DNA from: Sphingobacterium sp. SRCM116780
Lineage (GTDB): Bacteria > Bacteroidota > Bacteroidia > Sphingobacteriales > Sphingobacteriaceae
Reading direction: 5' to 3'
DNA: 64,000 nucleotides
Assembly: GCF_021442025.1 (NCBI RefSeq)
Contig: NZ_CP090446.1
Location: 1,364,001-1,428,000, forward strand
In this document: piece after piece, positions 1 through 6,776 of the stretch
How positions within the stretch are numbered: position 1 is the first letter of the stretch
Layout of the letters: each line of letters begins with the position of its first letter
Made by a program: the position numbers and the translations under genes
Notes under the pieces: model-generated
What the model was told of the DNA's origin: nothing
Databases searched by the model: none
Seen by the model: the letters and a program-made list of their open reading frames with translations, nothing else

Positions 1-1007
1 ATATTTTTAATAGCGGCTTCTTTGTAACTCCAATAGGCACTGTTTTCGGGCATTTGGTTTTCTAAAATAATTAAGCTGACATCGCTGTTTGGGAAATACA
101 CATTTAAACAGGTAAAACCATCTCCAAGTCCAGTTACGCCATAATAGTTGAAACCTGCTTCTTTAATGATGCGGATGTTATACCCAAAACCCCTGTTTTC
201 TTTTCCGAATACATCATGTTGCGATTGCGTGGAAGCTGTTGTCATCTGTTTATAAGTCTCCGATTGTAATAATTTGCCTTTATGGAGCGCGGCATTCCAG
301 ATGGATAAATCGAAAGCAGTGGAAATGATTCCTGCAGCGGGAACAAGAGCTGCATTTAAAAATGATTTTTCCACTTTTTTGAATGTATTTTCGGTATTCA
401 TATAGCCATTCACCAATCGTTGTTTATTATCTGGTTGATAGCAAAAGGTATTGTTCATTTTTAAGGTCTTAAATAAATCATTTGCGACAGTTGCATAGGT
501 TTTCTTGGTACAACGTTCGATGATTTCACCCAATAAGATGTAAGATAGATTCCCATATTTAAACGTGGAGCCAGGCTTAAAAGCCAATGGTTGCTCCGTA
601 TCTACAATACCGTGAGTATGGTTGAGCAATTGATGAACAGTTACAGAGTCTGCCCAAGACTGTGTTAAATGGGGCAAGTATTTTTTGATAGGTGATTGCA
701 GATCTACGTTTCCTTTTTCCACTTCTTTTAAAATCAAAACTGCTGTCACTTGTTTTGAATTGGACATGACTTCAAATTGGTCATCCATTTTCAGTGGAAT
801 TTTAGCTTCAAAATTCTTGAAACCCTTCGCTTTGGCGTATACCGTTTTCCCTTTTTTACGAATCAAAACAACACCATTAAATGGAATTGGATCCGACGCC
901 ATCATGATGCTATCTATTTTAGCAGCATAATCATTTTTCTTTTGTGCCGTTGTTGTCGATAACCCAAATAGGCAGATACAGGCGAACAGTGTAAACGTAA
1001 GCTTCAT
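1..1007 (-). CDS. Serine hydrolase of the beta-lactamase / class C family, 3' end outside window
   Basis: The protein begins MKLTFTLFACICLFGLSTTT, a signal peptide ending near AQKK, so it is exported. The catalytic SxxK is visible as SNSK within EVMSNSKQVTA, and the Tyr motif as YGN (FKYGNLSY), as in the AmpC/PBP4*/Est-B family (Pfam Beta-lactamase). Family members are esterases, D-peptidases or beta-lactamases; sequence alone does not say which. The frame is open to base 1, so the C-terminus with the third motif lies outside the window. Its ATG (1005-1007) is one base from the stop of the class A beta-lactamase upstream (1009-1011), so the two are almost certainly co-transcribed and translationally coupled. 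Confidence 0.85.
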   Translation of the reverse strand, partial: MKLTFTLFACICLFGLSTTTAQKKNDYAAKIDSIMMASDPIPFNGVVLIRKKGKTVYAKAKGFKNFEAKIPLKMDDQFEVMSNSKQVTAVLILKEVEKGNVDLQSPIKKYLPHLTQSWADSVTVHQLLNHTHGIVDTEQPLAFKPGSTFKYGNLSYILLGEIIERCTKKTYATVANDLFKTLKMNNTFCYQPDNKQRLVNGYMNTENTFKKVEKSFLNAALVPAAGIISTAFDLSIWNAALHKGKLLQSETYKQMTTASTQSQHDVFGKENRGFGYNIRIIKEAGFNYYGVTGLGDGFTCLNVYFPNSDVSLIILENQMPENSAYWSYKEAAIKN

Positions 1008-1008
1008 A

Positions 1009-1914
1009 TTATGGTGTTTTATGCAAATAGTAATCCCAAGTCGCTCTTGTAATGTCAGCGACTATTTTTTCCGTGTCTTCTCTTGTTTCTGTGATGTCTT
1101 TCAGAAAAACAGATAGAATAACATGTTTCCCATTGGGAAGTGTCACAATGCCGACATCATTCAATGCCACACGTAGATTTTGATCATTGGTGGAGGAAAT
1201 CCCTGTTCGATGTGCCAATTCTGTACCTGCAGGAAGTCCTGCTTTCATCCAGGTAATTCCTCTTGATGTTTCTACCATGATCTGGTATAAATAGGCCGTA
1301 GTTTCTTTTTTCAGTACTTTTCCCGTATAGAATTTTTCTAAGATATCTGTCATTGCCAAAGGGGTAGAGGTATTGCGGTATAAATTCTTCCAAACGGCCA
1401 TCTGTTGTTCATTGAATTGAATGGTAAAATCACGGATGCCTTGTTTACGGATAAACTTCTGAACAGTATGTGTTCCCCCAAGGATACGCAATAGGATATC
1501 ACAACCGTTGTTATCACTATGTGAAACGGTGTAGCGCAACAGCTGATCTAAGGTGAGGTACATATTTCCATCTGGAAATTCATCTCGCATCGGACTCCAG
1601 GTTTGTGGTACTAAATCCTCCTTTTTGATGAAGAATTTTTGATCGAGCTTCAATTTTCCTTTATCCACCCGTTGTAAGACTGTCAACGCAATATGAAACT
1701 TGAAAACACTCATCAAGGGCATGGCTAGTTTTCCATTGATGCTTAATGTATCTTGATCTTCAATCCCTTTGATGGAAACTCCGACAGTAGCATTTTTAGT
1801 GGAAATGATATTTTCAATTGTTTTTCGCAGTGCTACTTCCTTACCCGTTTGGGAGAACGCATGTAAGCTTAAAAACGAAAGGAGTAAGGGGAGAACGATC
1901 TTTTTTATTTTCAT
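1009..1914 (-). CDS. bla: Class A beta-lactamase (A2, PER/VEB/CIA-like)
   Basis: 301 aa with a signal peptide (residues 1-21, ...HAFSQ), hence periplasmic. It hydrolyses beta-lactam antibiotics. Motifs in order: SVFK (69-72, nucleophile Ser and Lys), SDN (133-135), the omega-loop Glu in NEQQM (E169, equivalent to E166), and HRTG (235-238) where most class A enzymes have KTG. The NEQQM spacing and the insertions around it match the A2 branch (PER, VEB, CfxA, CIA), typical chromosomal or acquired enzymes of Bacteroidota. Arg replacing Lys in the K-T-G box occurs in some class A enzymes and can alter substrate profile; the phenotype is not deducible here. It is the first gene of a two-gene unit with the serine hydrolase downstream. 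Start ATG at 1912-1914. Confidence 0.93.
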   Translation of the reverse strand: MKIKKIVLPLLLSFLSLHAFSQTGKEVALRKTIENIISTKNATVGVSIKGIEDQDTLSINGKLAMPLMSVFKFHIALTVLQRVDKGKLKLDQKFFIKKEDLVPQTWSPMRDEFPDGNMYLTLDQLLRYTVSHSDNNGCDILLRILGGTHTVQKFIRKQGIRDFTIQFNEQQMAVWKNLYRNTSTPLAMTDILEKFYTGKVLKKETTAYLYQIMVETSRGITWMKAGLPAGTELAHRTGISSTNDQNLRVALNDVGIVTLPNGKHVILSVFLKDITETREDTEKIVADITRATWDYYLHKTP

Positions 1915-2109
1915 TTGTACTTGGTTGCTTTAAAATTTTTACTTCATTTGATTTACTTATCGCACAGCCTATTATCTTGTTGCCTATGAAGTCCGAACGA
2001 ATTTATCGAATTATCGAGAATGAATCAAACGATATGCTGTTGTTTTCTTTCGTCGGCAATGAAACAGAGCTTATAAACTGATCGCGTGTACTTTGCGTAT
2101 TGGGATAGG

Positions 2110-2553
2110 TTATTTTTTAGTTTTCCACTCCATTACATATTCGTTTTCCCCAGTTTGTTCATCAATAGATTCGTCAATAATCGTAAATCCTTGTGCTTGA
2201 TAAAAGCCAACGCTTGACAGATTCTTTTTATAGACCTTTAATAGTAATCTATCGCGTAGTTTTTTTGCATGATTTAACAACAGACTTCCTTTTCCTTGTC
2301 CCTGATACGCTGGCAAAACAAAAATTGCGGCGATGTCATCTTCCACTAAAGCAATAAATCCGACACGGATTTGTCCATCGGTCGCAACATAGACTTCAGA
2401 AGCAGGTAGATAATGATCACTCATCAATTGCTTATTTTCTTTCCAGTAACTTTCAGGGATAAAATCGTGGGCTACAATAGATGCTTCGTACCAAATGTTA
2501 ACCAGTTGATCTATATCCTCTTGCTGGGCTTCTCTTATATTTGTGTGATTCAT
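2110..2553 (-). CDS. GNAT family N-acetyltransferase (YjaB-like)
   Basis: 147 aa, the usual length for the YjaB-like GNAT branch. The acetyl-CoA binding segment is seen as VLPAYQGQGKGSLLLNHA (motif A, Q/RxxGxG/A, roughly residues 79-96), and the C-terminal NLSSVGFYQAQGF resembles the NxxAxxFYxxxGF motif B. It should transfer acetyl from acetyl-CoA to an amino group; the substrate is unknown. Soluble, with no signal peptide. It lies 195 bp upstream of the beta-lactamase on the same strand and could be transcribed separately. A 25-bp inverted repeat lies about 80 bp upstream of the start. Confidence 0.85.
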   Translation of the reverse strand: MNHTNIREAQQEDIDQLVNIWYEASIVAHDFIPESYWKENKQLMSDHYLPASEVYVATDGQIRVGFIALVEDDIAAIFVLPAYQGQGKGSLLLNHAKKLRDRLLLKVYKKNLSSVGFYQAQGFTIIDESIDEQTGENEYVMEWKTKK

Positions 2554-2631
2554 AATCTGTCTATTATGCGCATTTATCTGTTTTATTCATGAGCAGTTGC
2601 TAACTTCTGCAAATTTTTTTATAAAATATTG

Positions 2632-2656
2632 TTTTTGTAAAATATTTTACAAAAAA
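2632..2656. promoter_or_regulatory. AT-rich inverted repeat upstream of the GNAT gene
   Basis: Two perfect 11-bp arms (TTTTTGTAAAA and TTTTACAAAAA) are separated by ATA. It sits about 80 bp upstream of the minus-strand GNAT start and just upstream of the candidate small RNA on the plus strand, so it may be an operator for either. No regulator can be assigned. Confidence 0.4.
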
Positions 2657-2658
2657 TA

Positions 2659-2740
2659 TGACTAACTTAATATTGCCTTACCCAAAGGCATATTTTCATA
2701 GGTAGATATCTGGCCGAGTTTTTCTAACTCGGCCCTTTTT
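2659..2740 (+). ncRNA. Candidate small structured transcript ending in a terminator
   Basis: A short hairpin (TGCCTT, loop ACCCA, AAGGCA; 2675-2691) is followed 20 nt later by a strong intrinsic terminator (2712-2740). No plus-strand gene lies upstream to use this terminator. The stretch can also be read as a 15-codon ORF (2659-2706), but no ribosome binding site is evident. A small RNA of about 80-100 nt is the simplest reading; this is inference. Confidence 0.35.
2712..2740 (+). terminator. Rho-independent terminator
   Basis: A perfect 9-bp stem GGCCGAGTT / AACTCGGCC with loop TTTCT is followed by CTTTTT on the plus strand. Confidence 0.8.
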
Positions 2741-2983
2741 ATGACCAGTTTCTACTTATAAAAGTCCCTATATGTTATTTTAAGCAAACTTTTCAGTTGT
2801 TGATCGAAATGGGTATTCCTGTAAGATCAGAGTTTTTTATCCATACTCTTGAATTCTTTTTAATGAAAAAATATAGGGTTTAATAACACAACTTGCTTAT
2901 ATAGCGTATGATGTATAAAGTATTTAGCTAAAATAATTAGTATTATTAAAAAATAAAGGTATATTTATACTAAAATATTTGTT

Positions 2984-3145
2984 ATGGAAACTTCAACGCT
3001 TTATTTTATCGCTGATCAACCAGCAAACTGCCCATTATGTGGAGCGAATACAGAATGTATGACCACTTTTTTGAATAGTCGGTTTGTACAGATTCATACC
3101 TGTCAGGATGTGCACTGTTCTTATGGATTTTCATTAAACGGTTAG
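2984..3145 (+). CDS. Small zinc-ribbon-like hypothetical protein
   Basis: 53 aa, beginning METSTLYFIADQ. It has a CPLC knuckle (CxxC, residues 19-22), then C28, C43 and C48, so one or two metal-binding clusters are plausible. No signal peptide or membrane segment. The start ATG follows an AT-rich leader; the gene ends 43 bp before the first REP-type repeat unit. No family recognised. The regular reading frame, clean start and Cys pattern support it as a real gene, but it is short and unconfirmed. Confidence 0.5.
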   Translation: METSTLYFIADQPANCPLCGANTECMTTFLNSRFVQIHTCQDVHCSYGFSLNG

Positions 3146-3168
3146 TCTTTCTACCGATCTGTTTTATT

Positions 3169-3182
3169 GTTCGCTCTTCAGC
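3169..3182. repeat. Truncated left hairpin half of the RAYT-type repeat
   Basis: Resembles the ATTG variant of the repeat's outer left arm (TTTTATTGTTCGCTCTTCA) without the matching inner arm; unit 1 begins a few bases later. A remnant of an older copy. Confidence 0.45.
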
Positions 3183-3187
3183 CTACT

Positions 3188-3368
3188 CTGGTTTAAGTGT
3201 TCGCCTTTTCAGCGGTCACTTAAATCTAACATAAAACCAAGACTCTGTCTGGATATAGAGCAGAACCAATAAAATTAAAAGTAAGGTAACATGTATTGCA
3301 GTATTTCGGTCTGGAGACCTTGGTTTTAAAATAGGGATTTAAGTGACCCTCCGGAACACTTAAACCAG
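3188..3368. repeat. RAYT-type repeat unit 1 (complete, 181 bp)
   Basis: Outer left hairpin CTGGTTTAAGTGTTCGC...GCGGTCACTTAAATC (3188-3226), an internal GACTCTGTCTGG segment, the palindrome GGTCTGGAGACC, and the right hairpin GATTTAAGTGACC...GGAACACTTAAACCAG (3336-3368). The two ends are inverted relative to one another. Other copies lie at 3.4-5.7, 40.2-40.6 and 42.7-43.5 kb. Confidence 0.9.
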
Positions 3369-3397
3369 TGGAGGGAGTAATAGTAAGGTCTCTCAAC

Positions 3398-3652
3398 TTG
3401 GTTTATGTGTTCGCTATTTCAGCGGTCAATAAATCTAACATAAAAACCAAGACTCTGTCTGGATATAGAGCAGAACCAATAAAATTAAAAGTAAGGTAAC
3501 ATGTGCCTAGCTGGTTTAAGTGTTCGCCCTTCAGCGGTCACTTAAATCTAATATGAAAAATCAAGACTCTGTCTGGAAATGGAGTAGGACGAATTAAATT
3601 AAGCATTAAGATATAAATAGGATTTATTGACCCTCCGAAACACTTAAACCAG
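3398..3652. repeat. RAYT-type repeat units 2 (truncated) and 3 (short)
   Basis: Unit 2 has a left hairpin (3400-3435) and the core but stops near 3505, where unit 3 begins (CTGG at 3511). Unit 3 has both hairpins (3512-3548 and 3621-3652) but lacks the GGTCTGGAGACC core, giving 142 bp. The abrupt junction suggests insertion or recombination of one unit into another. Confidence 0.85.
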
Positions 3653-3676
3653 TAGAGTAATAGAAAATCTCTTAGT

Positions 3677-4366
3677 CTGGTTTAAGTGTTCGCTATTTCA
3701 GCGGTCACTTAAATCCAGTATAAAAAAACCAAAACTCTGTCTGGAAATAGAGCAGAACCAATAAAATTAAACTATGGCAACAAGATATAGATTTGGAGAT
3801 AATCGTGTACCGCATTTTATAACGTTTGCAGTTGTAAACTGGATCGATGTTTTTAGTAGAGTGTGTTATAAAGAGATCGTAGTGGAGAGCTTAAAATTTT
3901 GTATAGCAGAAAAGGGACTGAACTTGTATGCATGGGTAATTATGAGTAACCATATCCACCTGATTGCTACAGCAAAGGAGGGTTATGAACTGGTAAATAT
4001 TATTAGGGATTTAAAAAAATATACCAGTAAAATGATAATTGCAAGCATAGAAACGAATACACAAGAAAGCAGAAAAGAATGGATGATATGGATGTTTAAA
4101 CGTGCTGGAGTAAAGAATAGCAACAATAAGCTTTATCAATTCTGGCAACAGGATAACCATCCAATTGAATTAAGTACAAATGAAATGCTAACGCAAAGGT
4201 TGAATTATTTACATGAAAATCCCGTTGCAGCAGGTTTGGTTAGCGAAGCACAACATTATAAATATAGCAGTGCTGTAGATTATTATGAGGAAAGAAGAGG
4301 GTTTGTACCAATAATGTATTTGTAATGCTGTATTTTGGTCTGGAAACCATTATTTTAAACCTTACT
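3677..4366 (+). mobile_element. RAYT-bearing element (autonomous-type unit 4)
   Basis: A standard left hairpin (3677-3715) and core lead directly into the RAYT gene (3774-4325). The gene's stop is followed by TAATGCTGTATTTTGGTCTGG, the same sequence that forms the right half of the non-coding units. The right hairpin is missing: at 4367 the next unit begins. The roughly 180-bp units are therefore the two ends of this element with the gene deleted. Confidence 0.8.
3774..4325 (+). CDS. REP-associated tyrosine transposase (RAYT, Y1_Tnp / IS200-like)
   Basis: 183 aa. The HUH metal-binding motif is H60-I-H62 in VIMSNHIHLIA. The conserved C-terminal block is QRLNYLHENPVAAGLV (about 141-156), with Y145 the likely nucleophilic tyrosine, followed by YKYSSAVDYY. 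This is the Y1 HUH endonuclease/transposase family whose members nick and move single-stranded REP/BIME hairpins, rather than a complete IS200 element. The gene lies inside a repeat unit whose hairpins are its probable substrate, with at least ten related units close by. Full-length and without frameshift, so probably functional. The start ATG at 3774 follows AATAAAATTAAACT; no stronger start is available. Confidence 0.92.
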   Translation: MATRYRFGDNRVPHFITFAVVNWIDVFSRVCYKEIVVESLKFCIAEKGLNLYAWVIMSNHIHLIATAKEGYELVNIIRDLKKYTSKMIIASIETNTQESRKEWMIWMFKRAGVKNSNNKLYQFWQQDNHPIELSTNEMLTQRLNYLHENPVAAGLVSEAQHYKYSSAVDYYEERRGFVPIMYL

Positions 4367-4545
4367 CTGGTTTATTGTTCGCTCTTCAGCGGTCACTTAA
4401 ATCCAAAATAAAAAGTAAGACTCTGTCTGGTAATGGAGTAGAACTGATGAAACTAAAATTAAGATAACATGTAATGCTGTATTTTGGTTTGGAGACCTTG
4501 GTTTTCAAAAGGGGGATTTATTGACCCTCCGGAACAATAAACCAG
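4367..4545. repeat. RAYT-type repeat unit 5 (complete, 179 bp)
   Basis: Left outer arm is the ATTG variant (GGTTTATTGTTCGC) paired with a CACTT inner arm; the right hairpin has ATTG/CAATA. The core reads AACATGTAATGCTGTATTTT: the right part equals the sequence from the stop codon of the RAYT gene onward, as expected for a gene-deleted derivative. Confidence 0.9.
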
Positions 4546-4615
4546 TAGGGGTCTGGAAATAGAGCACAACCAATCAATTTGATCCCTTAGTCTTTACCCA
4601 TGAAGAATTTTGAGG

Positions 4616-4689
4616 TGGAGCATATCGGGGTCGAACCGATTACCTCTTCACTGCCAGCGAAGCGCTCTAGCCAAATGAGCTAATGCCCC
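4616..4689 (-). tRNA. tRNA-Ala(GGC)
   Basis: On the minus strand the cloverleaf is complete: acceptor GGGGCAT/ATGCTCC, D stem GCTC/GAGC, anticodon stem CTTCG/TGAAG with loop CTGGCAG (anticodon GGC), T arm ATCGG-TTCGACC-CCGAT. The acceptor has the G3-U70 wobble that identifies alanine tRNAs. The discriminator is A and the 3' CCA is not encoded. It sits between two repeat units, which have not disrupted it. Confidence 0.95.
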
Positions 4690-4810
4690 AGAAGAATTAA
4701 AAACGTAAGCAAGATAATATTTTTCTGTGAAATTCAGTAGGGATTGCTTTTTTATTTTTAATCCAGTTTTTCTTTCCTTTTTTTCTTACAATCCAATGTG
4801 TGCTTACTAT

Positions 4811-4990
4811 CTGGTTTATTGTTCGCTCTTCAGCGGTCAATAAATCCCATATAGAAATCAAGACGCTGTCTGGAAATAAAGCAGAACCAATAAAATTATA
4901 AAGTAAGATAACATATATTGCAGTATTTCGGTCTGGAGACCTTGGTTTTAAAATAGGGATTTAAGTGGCCCTTCGGAACACTTAAACCAG
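4811..4990. repeat. RAYT-type repeat unit 6 (complete, 180 bp)
   Basis: The left hairpin is fully of the ATTG/CAATA type (4813-4846), while the right is AAGTG/CACTT (4958-4990). The core includes GGTCTGGAGACC. It lies upstream of the tRNA on the tRNA's strand. Confidence 0.88.
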
Positions 4991-5608
4991 TTGAGTTTTT
5001 ATTAAATGGTTCGTTGTTATATAGGTCTCTGGTTTAAGTGTTCGCTTTTTCAGCGGTCACTTAAATCTAGTATAAAAATCAAGACTCTGTCTGGTAATGG
5101 AGCAGAACCAATGAATTTAAAACTAACCAAATAGCGGTAAGATGTTAAAGACCATTTATTGACTCTTCGGAACACTTAAACCAGTTGAGTTTTTATTAAA
5201 TGGTTCGTTGTTATATAGGCCTCTGGTTTAAGTGTTCGCTTTTTCAGCGGTCAATAAATCTAATATAAAAAACCAAGACTCTGTCTGGTAATGGAGCAGA
5301 ACCAATGAATTTAAAACTAACCAAATAGCGGTAAGATGTTAAAGACCATTTATTGACTCTTCGGAACACTTAAACCAGTTGAGTTTTTATTAAATGGTTC
5401 GTTGTTATATAGGCCTCTGGTTTAAGTGTTCGCTATTTCAGCGGTCAATAAATCTAGTATAAAAATCAAGACTCTGTCTGGTAATGGAGCAGAACCAATG
5501 AATTTAAAACTAACCAAATAGCGGTAAGATGTTAAAGACCATTTATTGATTCTTCGGAACAATAGACCAGTTGAGTTTTTATTAAATGGTTCGTTGTTAT
5601 ATAGGTCT
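4991..5608. repeat. Tandem array of three 192-194-bp repeats built from RAYT-type units 7-9
   Basis: The spacer TTGAGTTTTTATTAAATGG recurs at 4991, 5185, 5379 and 5571 (periods 194, 194, 192), and the CTGG starts of the units at 5029, 5223, 5417 and 5609 keep the same period. Each unit has a left hairpin, the GACTCTGTCTGG core and a right hairpin but lacks GGTCTGGAGACC. The near-identity points to recent amplification. Confidence 0.9.
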
Positions 5609-5740
5609 CTGGTTTAAGTGTTCGCCCTTCAGCGGTCACTTAAATCTAATATAGCACCAAGACTTTGTCTGGAAATAAAGCAGAAGCAATGAAATTACAA
5701 TTAACGTACCTATAATGCTCTATTTCGATCTGTAAACCTC
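5609..5740. repeat. RAYT-type repeat unit 10 (right end missing)
   Basis: Left hairpin at 5611-5646 and a diverged core (CTATTTCGATCTGTAAACC), with no right hairpin. It closes the array on the side of the sigma factor gene. Confidence 0.75.
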
Positions 5741-5768
5741 CTTTTTAATTTATTTTTCAACATATACC

Positions 5769-5794
5769 AGGGATAGAGGTTCTAAAAGGAACCT
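5769..5794 (+). promoter_or_regulatory. Candidate ECF-sigma promoter, copy 1 (AGGGATA-N12-GGAACCT)
   Basis: AGGGATA (5769-5775), 12 nt, GGAACCT (5788-5794). The same two blocks with exactly 12 intervening bases occur before fecR, the thioredoxin gene and susC. Here it is about 350 bp ahead of the sigma gene; the 12-nt spacer also forms part of a GAGGTTC/GAACCTC hairpin. It may give autoregulation of the locus. Confidence 0.5.
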
Positions 5795-6141
5795 CCTTAT
5801 AGCTATCTATGATTAAATCAAAAATGCGAAGAGATAAACTGACAAAAGAGATTTGATTTCTGGGTTAGATATTCCTGTACACGTTTCCGATCGCTAGGCG
5901 ATAAAACGTTCAGCTTCTGTAACCAGTCATCCTGTCTGTAAATCAGTTTCTAGGAGAAAGCAAATTGTTGACATCCTGATTTCTCAAACGTTCAACTGTT
6001 AAGCGAGACGATCTACTAAGGGGTATGTGTTAACAATAACAAACATGTTCAGTAGGAGCGATTAATTTGTTTTATTCATGATAGATTATAGGTATATTTA
6101 TGAAACTATTGCGCTAGCAATGAATTAGTTATTAATCTGCT
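5795..6141. other. Intergenic region before the sigma factor gene
   Basis: No coding frame is supported. A weak promoter-like pair is present close to the sigma gene: TTTG at 6066-6069 and TATATTTA at 6093-6100 (one mismatch to TANNTTTG). Nothing else is recognised. Confidence 0.35.
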
Positions 6142-6714
6142 ATGAACACAAAGATGAGCCATCTGTTGGATGAAGATCTCATTCAGATGCTGAAGACCAG
6201 TAATCGATCAGCATTTACGGAACTCTACAATCGGTATTGGAAGAAGCTGTTTACCGCTGCCGCCAATAAACTTCGCGATTTAGAAGAAGCCGAAGATATT
6301 GTACAGCAGATTTTCATCAGCATTTGGAATCGGAGAGAGGAGCTGGAGATTCATGCTTCTGTCAGATCTTATTTGTCTGTTGCAGTCAAATACCGCGTGC
6401 TAAAACATCTGAATGCTCGTTATAAACATAAACATTTTAGTGATGAGGTTTCCGAAGATGTGTTGGCAGAATTAGCCGATGATTCCACACAGCAATGGTT
6501 GGAATTTCATGAAGTGAGCGAACGTCTGCAGGTCTTGGTAGAAGCATTACCCGAAAAATGCCGACTGGTGTACGAGATGAGTCGCAACGAGGGGCGGAGC
6601 CATAAGGAAATTGCAGCTGCGCTTGATCTCTCGGAAAAAACCATTGAATGGTATATCACAAAGGCGATTAAATCGATCAAGTCAGGTTTACGACTTTTTT
6701 TTATCACCTTATAG
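6142..6714 (+). CDS. RNA polymerase ECF sigma factor, FecI-like
   Basis: 190 aa, the normal size. Sigma-70 region 2 spans about residues 22-90 (FTELYNRYWKKLFTAA...AEDIVQQIFISIWNRR), and region 4 about 128-182 with the HTH RSHKEIAAALDLSEKTIEWY. It belongs to the Bacteroidota FecI-like family that pairs with membrane FecR proteins and transcribes TonB/SusC-type receptor genes. The fecR-like gene follows after about 60 bp on the same strand. Its probable target is the AGGGATA-N12-GGAACYT motif found four times in this locus. Cytoplasmic, held or activated by FecR. Confidence 0.93.
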   Translation: MNTKMSHLLDEDLIQMLKTSNRSAFTELYNRYWKKLFTAAANKLRDLEEAEDIVQQIFISIWNRREELEIHASVRSYLSVAVKYRVLKHLNARYKHKHFSDEVSEDVLAELADDSTQQWLEFHEVSERLQVLVEALPEKCRLVYEMSRNEGRSHKEIAAALDLSEKTIEWYITKAIKSIKSGLRLFFITL

Positions 6715-6731
6715 TTTTTCAACCGATCGGT

Positions 6732-6758
6732 TAGGGATAACTCCTGAATCTGGAACCT
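6732..6758 (+). promoter_or_regulatory. Candidate ECF-sigma promoter, copy 2, before fecR
   Basis: TAGGGATA (6732-6739), 12 nt, GGAACCT (6752-6758). The ATG at 6777 is only 18 nt further on, so GGAACCT cannot be a classic -35 box here. It fits better if AGGGATA is the -35 region and GGAACC lies near -10. Confidence 0.55.
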
Positions 6759-6776
6759 ATTATTAAAATCTTGACG

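Noticed and set aside
2659..2706. 15-codon ORF as a small peptide gene
   Set aside because: No ribosome binding site and no conservation evidence; the hairpin plus terminator is explained better as RNA.
4991..5608. CRISPR-like array
   Set aside because: Period of 194 bp with internal hairpins and identical spacers; repeats of 24-37 bp with unique spacers are absent and no cas genes are present.
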